Shown one piece after another: positions 14,397-22,742 of a stretch of DNA of 37,881 bases (position 1 is its first letter; every line of letters starts with the position of its first letter). Where the stretch lies: contig JAHQXB010000134.1 of NCBI GenBank assembly GCA_029856435.1, positions 1-37,881 of the forward strand, written 5' to 3'. This stretch comes from Candidatus Jordarchaeia archaeon. Its GTDB lineage: Archaea; Asgardarchaeota; Jordiarchaeia; Jordiarchaeales; Jordiarchaeaceae. The position numbers were made by a program, and so were the translations under genes. The notes beneath the pieces are model-generated. The model ran no database searches, was not told where the DNA came from, and saw only the letters and a program-made list of their open reading frames with translations.

Positions 14397-15209
14397 ATGC
14401 CCAAGGTAAAGGTGAATGATATCGAGATTTACTATGAAACGCATGGTAGTGGGTTTCCGCTGGTTTTGATTCAGGGATGGGGTTACAGCTCAGAGATGTG
14501 GAGTCCCGAGTTTATAGGAAAATTTTCAAAATTTTACAGGGTCATCACATTTGACAATCGTGGAGCTGGGCGGAGCAGTGTGCCAGACATCCCCTACACC
14601 ATGAAAATGTTGGCAGACGATCTTGCTGGGTTAATGGATGCCATAAATGTTCCCAAAGCCCACATACTGGGAGCCTCCATGGGGGCAATGATTGCCCAGG
14701 AGTTCGCTATTAACTATCCTGAGAAGGTTAGGGGTTTGATTCTCTGCATGGCAACCTGTGGCGGCTCCAAGAGTGTGCCTGTTTCAAATGAGGTGCAAAG
14801 GAAAATGTTCATTGTGGCAAATCCACCTCCAGAAATGTCTAGGGAAGAAGTGTTGGAGCTTTGGTGGAGCTTGGTATACTCTCCCAATTATGTGAAGGAG
14901 CATCGGGATGAACTATTGAAGGGAGCCCTGTCCGTGAAGTATCCCACCACGATAACCGGTAAAAGGAGGCAGGCGGAGGCAGTTTTTAACTTTGATGCTT
15001 ATGACCGTTTACCCAATATTAGGTCTCCAACCCTTGTTATGGCTGGGGAAAAGGACTTAATTGTACCCGCAGAAAATTCTAGAATTGTAGCTAAACTTAT
15101 TCCTGGAGCCGAGTTGAGGCTGTTTAAGGGCGCTCCCCATGGATTCTTGAGAGAAAAAATGGATGAAGCAGTCCAAGAAATACTGGACTTTCTGGCAGAA
15201 ATTCCGTGA
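14397..15209 (+). CDS. Alpha/beta-fold hydrolase
   Basis: 270 residues with a complete catalytic triad: nucleophile Ser94 in GASMG (the G-x-S-x-G elbow), acid Asp220 in AGEKD and His248 in APHGF. Oxyanion region is QGWGYSS with Trp after it. The profile matches small-molecule esterases, C-C hydrolases and lactonases such as 3-oxoadipate enol-lactonase-like proteins, but the cap domain does not reveal a substrate. Start: ATG 14397 (MPKVKVNDIEI) has GAAGGGTG ~9 bases upstream; the in-frame GTG at 14385 lies inside that ribosome site. A single-gene transcript is likely, converging with the beta-CASP gene 33 bp away. Confidence 0.9.
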   Translation: MPKVKVNDIEIYYETHGSGFPLVLIQGWGYSSEMWSPEFIGKFSKFYRVITFDNRGAGRSSVPDIPYTMKMLADDLAGLMDAINVPKAHILGASMGAMIAQEFAINYPEKVRGLILCMATCGGSKSVPVSNEVQRKMFIVANPPPEMSREEVLELWWSLVYSPNYVKEHRDELLKGALSVKYPTTITGKRRQAEAVFNFDAYDRLPNIRSPTLVMAGEKDLIVPAENSRIVAKLIPGAELRLFKGAPHGFLREKMDEAVQEILDFLAEIP

Positions 15210-15242
15210 GCCTATTGCCACGAGGATTTGCAGAGGTTGTTT

Positions 15243-16562
15243 TTAGATTAGCTTCATTGTTTGGTTCTTTGTAGGTAGTTCCACATTGACATTTTTTCCA
15301 AAGTATTTTTTGAAGGTTTCAGGATATTCAGTGTGTACTGGAACTAGTTTTTTGGGCTTCACTCTTCTGATTACCTCTGCCAACTGGTGGGGCATTACGT
15401 GCCCCGAGGCGTGTATTTGGTAGAGTGGCAGCCCGTAGCATGCCAGCCAATTTTTGAGCCGCTCAAAGTCTATTTCTCCCTCTTCAGTGAAGGGTTCTGA
15501 AGAGGAGTAGATGTAAACGCTACCCGCCTCAGGCCTAATTTCTACTAGGTCGTTTAGGTCAAACTGAGACATAATGTAAATTATTTTGTCTTGAATTCTG
15601 CTAATCTCAGCAATGGTTTTAGTGTTGCCATATTTCTGAATCTCTTCCCTCTCCCACCTGTTTTTTCTCTTCTCCTCGTCTAGTATTATGAACCTGTCTC
15701 CAGTAACGTCGGGGACATCTAATCTTTGGTCTTTTTGTAGTTCCCTCAGTAGGTAGGCTTGCTTCAGTGAAATCACTAGGTAGCGGTCATTTTTTTTGGC
15801 CACATTGTAAAAGGTTCTCAGACGGTCTATATCGTTGTGACCGAAACTGGCTAAAACAATTTTGGGAGTGCTGGCCACCACGCTGTCCAACTCCACCTCC
15901 ACATCCTTCTCACTTGAGACCCTAGCCTGCATAATGTTTGTACCCTCACAAATAACAGCTTCGGGGCTCTCCTCAGCCGCCCTTCGCACAAAGTCCTCGG
16001 TCAACATGGGCTTTGTTCCATGAGTCCTAAAATCCCCAGTATAAACAATTGTCCCCTCAGAAGTATGAATTATGAAGCCATAAGCCCCAGGAACAGAGTG
16101 GTCCACATGTACGGGAAGGATTACCACACCATCGATTTCCAAACGTTCCCCGGTGCGAAATGTTCTCCACTCAATTCCCCTCAAGTCCTTCTCGAAGGTT
16201 CTCCTACCAGTAGCGTCCAGAGCCTTCATTATAAGGGAAGTGGTCTCACCACAATAAACAGGAATACTCCTTTTAATTAGTGAGACATAGCCACTGTGGT
16301 CTCCATGGGAATGGGTGAGGAAAACAGCGTCAATGCTGGGCTCGGACTCCTCATATTGGTATACTCCAGTAAGGTTGGGTATGAGTCCGAAGTCCAGCAA
16401 CCCCCTCTCATCCCTCGGTTGCAGAGCCGGCCAGGAATAGAAGTTTCTCCTCGTAGCATAATTCATTCCAAAGTCCAGAATGACTCTGGTATCTCTATCC
16501 CTAAGTAGGAACATGTTGCCACCCACCTCTCCGACTCCACCATAAAAAGTCATCTCAACCAT
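15243..16562 (-). CDS. Metallo-beta-lactamase/beta-CASP ribonuclease (RNase J-like)
   Basis: 439 residues. MBL motif HSHGDH at 84-89 binds two zincs; HVDHSVPGAYGF and YTGDFRTHG give motifs 3 and 4. The beta-CASP cap follows (EGTNIMQ; then FGHNDIDRLRTF), and the C-terminus has ASGHVMPHQL and VPVHTEYPE, the beta-CASP motifs B and C. This is the set of a nuclease acting on RNA; archaeal RNase J proteins are 5'-3' exonucleases. The family member here lacks the KH domains of archaeal CPSF, so RNase J-like is the best name. ATG 16562 has GGGTG ten bases upstream. It converges with the hydrolase gene. Divergence from classical aRNase J means that a non-RNA substrate cannot be excluded. Confidence 0.85.
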   Translation of the reverse strand: MVEMTFYGGVGEVGGNMFLLRDRDTRVILDFGMNYATRRNFYSWPALQPRDERGLLDFGLIPNLTGVYQYEESEPSIDAVFLTHSHGDHSGYVSLIKRSIPVYCGETTSLIMKALDATGRRTFEKDLRGIEWRTFRTGERLEIDGVVILPVHVDHSVPGAYGFIIHTSEGTIVYTGDFRTHGTKPMLTEDFVRRAAEESPEAVICEGTNIMQARVSSEKDVEVELDSVVASTPKIVLASFGHNDIDRLRTFYNVAKKNDRYLVISLKQAYLLRELQKDQRLDVPDVTGDRFIILDEEKRKNRWEREEIQKYGNTKTIAEISRIQDKIIYIMSQFDLNDLVEIRPEAGSVYIYSSSEPFTEEGEIDFERLKNWLACYGLPLYQIHASGHVMPHQLAEVIRRVKPKKLVPVHTEYPETFKKYFGKNVNVELPTKNQTMKLI

Positions 16563-16691
16563 TTCTTAAAACACCCAAAAACGTCCCTTAACTGCAAACC
16601 ATTTCTCGAGAAAACTATATTTAGGCCACACTAATTACCTTTTTGGAGAAGAAACAATAAGGAAGCAAAAATCATTTGAAACATCAACCAG

Positions 16692-16714
16692 AAAAAAAGC
16701 CCCACTCCAAAAAA
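16692..16714 (-). terminator. T-run terminator of the enoate reductase gene
   Basis: Read on the minus strand, two T-runs (6 and 7 bases) separated by GGAGTGGGGC follow the stop of the reductase gene by 20-45 bases, as expected for archaeal termination. Confidence 0.5.
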
Positions 16715-16736
16715 TTAAGGGGAACTGGATAAGTTT

Positions 16737-18683
16737 CTATATTCTTCTTGCAATGATTGATCCTCCGTGGATTGCTCCCTTGAGCCTACCTATTTTTTTG
16801 CAGTCACCTATCTCGTAAACGGGTATGTTTGTGGTCTTCAATTTCTCCAAGAGCTCCCTGTTTGGCTTAAAGCCTACAGCCAGCACAACGTTGTCCGCCT
16901 TAATCTCTTCGGTTTTACCCCCTCTATCTATAACCACAGAATCCTTCTTTATCTCCTTCACCGTGGCCATAATGATTGTTTCTACTCCCAGCTGAGCCAA
17001 TCTCCAAAGAAGATACAGGCGACTAACAGTATTCAATTCTAGAAGGAGGGCGAAGCCCTTCTCAATTATGCAAACCTTTTTCCCCTTCTCCGCAAGGTGA
17101 ATGGCAACCTCCACCCCAACTTCGCCGCCACCAATCACAACCACACGCTCACCTACAGATTTTCGCCCCAGCAAAACATCGGTTGCCAAAACTACATTTT
17201 TTCCACCCACACCGGGCACATCTGGAATAATAGGCACTGCACCCGTAGCCACAATCAATACATCGGGCTTCACTCTACTTACCAGTTCAGGGTTTACATC
17301 CACATTTAGCTCTACTTTTACGTTTAGCTTGCTTAGCTGCGTTCGGAAGTATTTAAGTAGGTCTCCTAATGGTTCTTTGAAGCTTGCTACGGAGCCAGCC
17401 CTGATCTGTCCTCCTAATTCTCCCTCCTTTTCATATAGGATGACCTTGTGTCCTCGAAGGGCTAAAACTCGTGCTGCTTCCATGCCTGCGGGTCCTCCAC
17501 CCACCACCATGACTTTTTTTGCCTCGCTGGCGGGTTGTATCTGGAATTCTCTTTCTTGTCCCAGTGCGGGGTTAACGTCGCACTGTATGCTCCACATTTT
17601 GAAAAGGTTTCCGTAGCAACCTTGGTTGCAGTAGATGCAGGGATTAATATCCTCCAATCTATTCTCAGCGATTTTTTGCGGTAAATAGGGGTCTGCAAGC
17701 AATCCTCTACCCATAGCTATTAGGTCAGCTTTACCTTCCTGCAGTACTTTCTCGGCGAGTATGGGGTCGCTGAGTCTGCCTACCACGATAACTGGGATTT
17801 TAACCACGCTTTTTATTGCCTCAGCGAGGGGAACATAGCAGCCCTTGGGCATGGCAGAAGGGGGATAGATTTTAGCAAACCAGGAGGGTTCTGATTCGTA
17901 GATCCCTGCCGAGACACTGATGCAATGTACACCAGCCTCCTCCAGTCTCTTGGCGATTTTTTTGGTGTCTTCTATGGTGAGTCCGCCTTTTATGTACTCG
18001 TCTCCGCTGATTCTAAATATTATTGGAAAATCGGGGCCCACTATAGCCTTTATTCTCTCTATTATTTCGAGGGGGAACCTCATGCGTCCCTCGAAATCTC
18101 CACCATACTTATCCTGCCTCTTGTTTGTGAGGGGAGACATAAATTGACTTATGAGGTAACCGTGAGCTCCGTGAAGCTCCACAGCGTCGAAATCAGCAGA
18201 CAGTGTTCTATGAGCTCCCTGAACATACTTATCAACCAATTGTTCCACCTCTTCGGTTGATAGTTCTCGGGGCATTTCGCCACCCATTGCGGCGCATGGT
18301 ATGGGTGAGGGGGCAACGAGTTCCACTCCCTCAGTGCACAGTGTAGAGTTCTGCCTTCCGGTGTGATGTAGTTGGGTGGCAATTTTTGCGTCGTAGGAGT
18401 GTACGGCCTCCGCTAAGTCGTGTAGACCGCTAACGTACTTCCAGTCGTCTATTCTTATTGGGCTTGCTCCAGCCTTCCCCCTGGGCCACTCAATGCATGT
18501 ATTCTCTATTATTATGAGGCCGACTCCACCCTTTGCCCTCTCAACATAGTAGTCGATGATTCGCTGGTTTACAGCTCCCAGCTCTGTGCCAAACTTGGAG
18601 CACATGGCCGGCATGACAATCCTGTTTTTTAGCTCCATTCTCCCAATTTTTATGGGCTCAAATAACTTTTTGAAAACAGGCAT
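16737..18683 (-). CDS. Old-yellow-enzyme/2,4-dienoyl-CoA reductase-type enoate reductase
   Basis: 648 residues in the three-part arrangement of 2,4-dienoyl-CoA reductase, enoate reductase and trimethylamine dehydrogenase. The N-terminal TIM barrel binds FMN (HGAHGYL at 171-177 with the His pair that holds the substrate oxygen). A [4Fe-4S] site uses Cys349/352/356/368 (CIYCNQGC...C). The C-terminal half has two dinucleotide folds, GGGPAG at 395-400 for FAD and IGGGEVG near 510 for NAD(P)H. It reduces C=C bonds conjugated to a carbonyl, in the cytoplasm. Start: ATG 18683 follows GAGAGGTGG by about six bases; the GTG at 18692 is within that site. Monocistronic by spacing. Substrate could be an enoyl-CoA, cinnamate-like acid or quinone-like compound. 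Confidence 0.92.
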   Translation of the reverse strand: MPVFKKLFEPIKIGRMELKNRIVMPAMCSKFGTELGAVNQRIIDYYVERAKGGVGLIIIENTCIEWPRGKAGASPIRIDDWKYVSGLHDLAEAVHSYDAKIATQLHHTGRQNSTLCTEGVELVAPSPIPCAAMGGEMPRELSTEEVEQLVDKYVQGAHRTLSADFDAVELHGAHGYLISQFMSPLTNKRQDKYGGDFEGRMRFPLEIIERIKAIVGPDFPIIFRISGDEYIKGGLTIEDTKKIAKRLEEAGVHCISVSAGIYESEPSWFAKIYPPSAMPKGCYVPLAEAIKSVVKIPVIVVGRLSDPILAEKVLQEGKADLIAMGRGLLADPYLPQKIAENRLEDINPCIYCNQGCYGNLFKMWSIQCDVNPALGQEREFQIQPASEAKKVMVVGGGPAGMEAARVLALRGHKVILYEKEGELGGQIRAGSVASFKEPLGDLLKYFRTQLSKLNVKVELNVDVNPELVSRVKPDVLIVATGAVPIIPDVPGVGGKNVVLATDVLLGRKSVGERVVVIGGGEVGVEVAIHLAEKGKKVCIIEKGFALLLELNTVSRLYLLWRLAQLGVETIIMATVKEIKKDSVVIDRGGKTEEIKADNVVLAVGFKPNRELLEKLKTTNIPVYEIGDCKKIGRLKGAIHGGSIIARRI

Positions 18684-19079
18684 TCCAACCACCTCTCAAA
18701 TCCTTACCACTAATCCATTACTACAACCCACTTAGTTATCCACCATCTACACACATTTTTTCGATTTACTCTCTTCCAAGTTCACAGCACTTTTCCAGAG
18801 CTTAACATTCTAGAGCGCTCTTTTCATCTAACAAACATATATTTAAGGTTTCAAGATTAGATTTAAATAACTATTAAGCGCATTGATATATTTAAAGATA
18901 CATATCCAGCACTTGCATTTTATCCCCCGGAAGAGAGGTATGATTAAAGCAATGATTCCCGCTTAAAGTATTCTAGGTAAGGATAGAAGAGCATTCTCTC
19001 TTTTGGGACTGGAAATTTAGAACATGAACCAAAGACATTGTTGGAGGTCTTGGGTATTAAATTGGAGGGATAAATAGTT
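18684..19079. other. Divergent intergenic region with TATA-like sites
   Basis: 396 bp without a gene. Two good plus-strand TATA-like sites occur (CATATATTTAAGG at 18836-18848 and GATATATTTAAAG at 18886-18898). The sequence after ~18905 would then be a long leader of the Tm-1-like operon; it ends with GGAGGGAT about ten bases before the ATG. No strong RNA fold was noticed. Confidence 0.5.
18886..18898 (+). promoter_or_regulatory. TATA box for the Tm-1-like/oxidase operon
   Basis: GATATATTTAAAG fits the archaeal TATA consensus. Transcription would begin near 18915, giving a leader of about 165 bases. An alternative box is at 18836-18848. Confidence 0.4.
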
Positions 19080-20321
19080 ATGCCTAAAAAAATTGTGATT
19101 ATAGCCACTCTGGATACTAGAGGAGACGAGGTCCAGTATCTAAGGGAAATAATTGAGAAAAAGGGACACCAAACAATAATTGTGGATGCTGGAGTTATGG
19201 GAAAACCCCAAATTAGGGGAGATGTTCCTAGAGAAAAGGTCGCCGAAGCCGGCGGCAAAAGCCTTAAAGAACTCGTGGAAGCCGCTGAGAAGGGAGCCGA
19301 CAGATTCGAAGCCACCAAAATAATGATAGAAGGTGTCAAAAAAATAGTGGCAGACCTGTATTCCAAAGGCGAACTGCACGGCATAATGAGTTTAGGAGGC
19401 ACCACCGCCGCAGCACTGGGGACAGCAGCTATGAAAGTACTCCCCATAGGAGTCCCAAAACTATTGGTAACCACATTCATAGATCCCAGACCCATAGGGG
19501 ACGAGGACATAACAGTAATGCAAACACCCGTAGATTTAGTGGGACTCGACAAAATAGTTAAAAGAACGCTCGCTAATGCGGCGGGAGCAATTATAGGTAT
19601 GGTGGAACAGGAGGTCCCCAAGGCGGAAGAGAAACCGCTTGTGGGCATGACCGTTCTGGGAGTCACAACCCCCTGCGTTCAGAAAGTCATTTCCCGCCTG
19701 GAGAAGAAGGGGTACAATGCTGTAACCTTCCACGCAAAAACACCCATGCTAGACCGGCTAATAAGAGAGGGAAGCATAGACGCAGTAATTGATGTCACCT
19801 CTTTTGAAACCATCCCTATGGTTCTCTATCCCCCAGAATACATTGCAATGCTAATAGGCGCCCCCGAAGTGAGGAGAGTACGCTTGGAAAGTGCCAATGA
19901 GAAAGCACTCCCCCAAATAATCGCACCCGGCGGCCTGGATATGCACATATTTCCGGGAACAGGAATAGACAATGTGCCCTCCGAGTTTAAAGGCCGCGCA
20001 TGGACTATGCATGGGCCTAGCGTAGTACTGGTTAGAACCACTAGAGAGGAACTAGAAAAGGTGGGCAAAAACATTGCGGAGAGGGCGAACAGAGCCAAGG
20101 GCCCCGTAGCAATTATAATTCCTCTGCGTGGTTTCTCTGAAGCCAGCAAGAAGGGTGCACCTCTACACGACCCCGAAGCGGATCGCGGATTCATTGAGGC
20201 GTTGAAGAAGAACGTGGAAAAGAAGGTTAAAGTGGTTGAGGTTGACTGCCACATTAATGATGACATGTTTGCCGACAAAGTAGTTGAAACTTTTGAAGAG
20301 TTAATCACTGGAAGGAGATGA
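19080..20321 (+). CDS. Tm-1-like ATP-binding protein (UPF0261)
   Basis: 413 residues, full length. It starts with IVIIATLDTRGDEVQYLRE, the family hallmark strand and loop, continues with GIMSLGGTTAAALGTAAM and the TTFIDPRPIGDEDITVMQT segment, and has a second Rossmann-like half (GMTVLGVTTPCVQKV). In plants the homologous region is the N-terminal part of the Tm-1 virus-resistance protein, where ATP binding was shown structurally. Prokaryotic function is unsettled. The next gene is the homologue of the C-terminal part of Tm-1, so the pair is a split version of one protein. GGAGGGAT lies ~10 bp before the ATG. First gene of a probable four-gene operon. Confidence 0.92.
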   Translation: MPKKIVIIATLDTRGDEVQYLREIIEKKGHQTIIVDAGVMGKPQIRGDVPREKVAEAGGKSLKELVEAAEKGADRFEATKIMIEGVKKIVADLYSKGELHGIMSLGGTTAAALGTAAMKVLPIGVPKLLVTTFIDPRPIGDEDITVMQTPVDLVGLDKIVKRTLANAAGAIIGMVEQEVPKAEEKPLVGMTVLGVTTPCVQKVISRLEKKGYNAVTFHAKTPMLDRLIREGSIDAVIDVTSFETIPMVLYPPEYIAMLIGAPEVRRVRLESANEKALPQIIAPGGLDMHIFPGTGIDNVPSEFKGRAWTMHGPSVVLVRTTREELEKVGKNIAERANRAKGPVAIIIPLRGFSEASKKGAPLHDPEADRGFIEALKKNVEKKVKVVEVDCHINDDMFADKVVETFEELITGRR

Positions 20322-20325
20322 GTAA

Positions 20326-21195
20326 ATGGTGGTAAAAATAACCAGAAAGGAAATACTTGAAAGACTCCACAAAGAAATTAGTGAAAATAGACCCATTCTG
20401 GGAGCAGGATGCAGCGCCGGAATAATAGCAAAATGCGCCGAGCTCGGTCAAGCAGACCTAATAATCATTTACAGCACGGGAAAAACAAGACTAATGGGAC
20501 TACCCACAACCATAATTGGAAACTCAAACCCCATAACACTTGAAATGTACGACGAAATAGCGAACGTTGTCAAAAACAAGCCCATAATAGCAGGCGTGGA
20601 AGCCAACGACTGCTTCTACTTAGACCAAGAAGCCTCACTTAAACGCTTCCTAAATAAGGGATTCAACGGGGTGATAAATTTTCCCACCACAGGACTCTAC
20701 GAGAACCTCATAGAGGGAGGGATGGCTCTCAGAAAATTCAACGAGTCCATGGCCTTTGGATACGGCGTCGCCCACTGGGGGTGGTCCAGAGAGGTGGAAA
20801 TGATAAAAATCCTACACGACTGGGATGTGTTTACCATGGCTTACGTCTTCACTGCACCAGACTCAAAAGACATGGCTGAAGCCGGAGCAGACGTGATATG
20901 CGCCCATGTGGGACCGACAATGGGAGGCATAGCAGGGTTCACTGCACTGGAAGATTTAGACACCCTACTCAAAAGGGCACAGGAAATATTTGAAGCCGCA
21001 AGAAAGGTGAACCCCGAAGTAATCTGCCTAATACACGGAGGACCATTCTACGACCCCCAAAGCACAAAAGTCATATACGAAAAGACTATCGCCCAAGGAT
21101 TCGTGGGAGCCTCATCCATTGAAAGAATCCCCATCGAAAAAGCAGTAACAGAAATATGCCGAGGTTTCAAAAGCATACCCCTGATTAAACGCTAG
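20326..21195 (+). CDS. TIM-barrel partner of Tm-1-like protein (PEP-hydrolase-like)
   Basis: 289 residues. This is the phosphoenolpyruvate hydrolase-like/IGPS-like TIM barrel family (PF09370 type), equal to the C-terminal domain of Tm-1. Seen: ILGAGCSAGIIAKCAE near the N-terminus, a barrel strand-helix repeat, GVEANDC, GFNGVINFPTTGLYE, and the conserved ADVICAHVGPTMGG segment near residue 190, ending with LIHGGPFYDP. It starts four bases after the previous stop, within GGAGATGAG, so the two are tightly coupled and probably form a complex. A reaction for this prokaryotic pair is not established; the fold suggests lyase or aldolase-like chemistry on a small acid. Confidence 0.9.
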   Translation: MVVKITRKEILERLHKEISENRPILGAGCSAGIIAKCAELGQADLIIIYSTGKTRLMGLPTTIIGNSNPITLEMYDEIANVVKNKPIIAGVEANDCFYLDQEASLKRFLNKGFNGVINFPTTGLYENLIEGGMALRKFNESMAFGYGVAHWGWSREVEMIKILHDWDVFTMAYVFTAPDSKDMAEAGADVICAHVGPTMGGIAGFTALEDLDTLLKRAQEIFEAARKVNPEVICLIHGGPFYDPQSTKVIYEKTIAQGFVGASSIERIPIEKAVTEICRGFKSIPLIKR

Positions 21196-21249
21196 AACCG
21201 CCATTCCCAACATCGTGTTCGGCAAAACAATCAGTTGTGAGGTAGTGTT

Positions 21250-22731
21250 ATGAGTAAAGTTTTGAAACTTTTACAAGACGCCGTGGGTACAGAGTACGTT
21301 TCCGATGAAGATTTCATAACTTATGCCTACGCTAGAGGCATAGACAGCGCTCTACCCCCCAATCCTCCAGACTACGTGGTGAAACCGGGAACAGCCGAAG
21401 AAGTAGCAGAAGTAGTAAAGATAGCCAACAAATTCAAAATACCCATAGTTCCCCGCGGCGGAGGCTGCTGCCTATTGGGAGGCTCCAAACCCATAGAGAA
21501 AGGAAGCATAGTTCTGGACACCGCCAGAATGCACAAAATACTAAACATAGACGAAAACACTCTGACAGTCACCGTTGAAACAGGAATAACTTGGGCAGAG
21601 CTTAACTCCAAACTCAACGAGCTAGGTTACTACACCGGAAACCTCGGCCCAGGAAGCGGAATATCAGCAGTAGTTGGTGGCGGACTATCACACCACAGTG
21701 TGGGAGGAGGCGGAGGAGCAAAATACGGCACATGTACACAGCACTGCGTGGCCCTAGAGGTCGTCCTACCAAATGGAGAAATAATAAACACCGGCTCCAA
21801 CGCCAGCGTCTACACCAAGGAACCATTCTGCCGCTTCGGATTCGGCCCGGATTTAACTGGGCTGTTTCTGGGCGACAATGGGCTTCTGGGAATTAAGACC
21901 AAAGCCACCTTGGAAATTTTCCCCAAACCACCTTACCATGCGGCTAAAACCTTCACCATGGAGGAACCCTCACCAGAAAACGCGGCAAAAATATGGTTGG
22001 CATGGAGAAAGAGAGGAGATCTAGGAATATTTGATTCCCAGCTTTGGACACTAACAATGGTTCTGGGCACCCAGCTGTTGACAGATGTGCCGCAAATTAA
22101 GCCTTGGGTGGGGCTGACGAAGGCTGTGTTCTTTTACACCATGGAGGCCGAAACAGAGGAAGAATTGGAAGCCAACATGAAAATTGTGGATCGAATATGT
22201 AAAGAGAATGGTTGCACAGAATTGGGCCCAGAGCTTAAAGACGGAAACTATGCCAAGTGGCACTATGAAGAACAGGGGCACTGGTTGACCTTTCACGGTA
22301 TTTGGGGAGGAATGGGGCCGGGCTCTATACCCTTGACAACCGAAGTCCACGTTCCCATCCACAGATTTCCCCACATAGCTCATAAACTTGATGAGTGGGA
22401 AGCGGCGCACAAAGCTGAGCTTGATGCCAATGGGGGAATGCAGTCTGGAATATCAACTGCGCTCCTTTGTGGACACACTACTGTGGAAGTAGACTGTGGA
22501 CTTTTGGCTTGGGATAAACCCCAGCATAGGGAGAAGAACCTAGAACTCTGGAAAAGCCAGCTTGAGATGCTTATAAGAGAGGGTGGCATGCCCTACATGT
22601 TGGGAGAAATATACAGCAAGGGCCTAATAGATACTGAGGCCTTTAATGGATCTTACTACTCTTTTCTCAAGAGCATAAAACAGGCTCTGGACCCCAACAG
22701 GATTATCAGCCCAGGAAAATTCTACCTCTAG
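21250..22731 (+). CDS. FAD-linked oxidase (GlcD/lactate dehydrogenase-like)
   Basis: 493 residues, BBE/FAD_binding_4 architecture. The PP-loop for FAD is VPRGGGCCLLGGS with GGG and an unusual CC pair; then GPGSGISAVVGGGLSHHSVG, the second FAD-contacting loop; C-terminal substrate domain ends DPNRIISPGKFYL, the typical tail of GlcD and D-lactate dehydrogenases. The class oxidises 2-hydroxyacids (lactate, glycolate, 2-hydroxyglutarate) or alkyl-glycerol ethers (alkyldihydroxyacetonephosphate synthase-like). Its stop codon is inside the ribosome site of the next gene, a CCG-domain Fe-S protein, the usual electron acceptor subunit. So a two-subunit dehydrogenase is likely, donating electrons away from NAD. 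The substrate is not evident. Confidence 0.92.
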   Translation: MSKVLKLLQDAVGTEYVSDEDFITYAYARGIDSALPPNPPDYVVKPGTAEEVAEVVKIANKFKIPIVPRGGGCCLLGGSKPIEKGSIVLDTARMHKILNIDENTLTVTVETGITWAELNSKLNELGYYTGNLGPGSGISAVVGGGLSHHSVGGGGGAKYGTCTQHCVALEVVLPNGEIINTGSNASVYTKEPFCRFGFGPDLTGLFLGDNGLLGIKTKATLEIFPKPPYHAAKTFTMEEPSPENAAKIWLAWRKRGDLGIFDSQLWTLTMVLGTQLLTDVPQIKPWVGLTKAVFFYTMEAETEEELEANMKIVDRICKENGCTELGPELKDGNYAKWHYEEQGHWLTFHGIWGGMGPGSIPLTTEVHVPIHRFPHIAHKLDEWEAAHKAELDANGGMQSGISTALLCGHTTVEVDCGLLAWDKPQHREKNLELWKSQLEMLIREGGMPYMLGEIYSKGLIDTEAFNGSYYSFLKSIKQALDPNRIISPGKFYL

Positions 22732-22742
22732 GAGGGGCTGCC

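Noticed and set aside
18944..19666. 240-codon minus-strand frame over the start of the Tm-1-like gene
   Set aside because: Ser/Thr/Pro-rich shadow with no family resemblance; the plus-strand protein is a strong family match.
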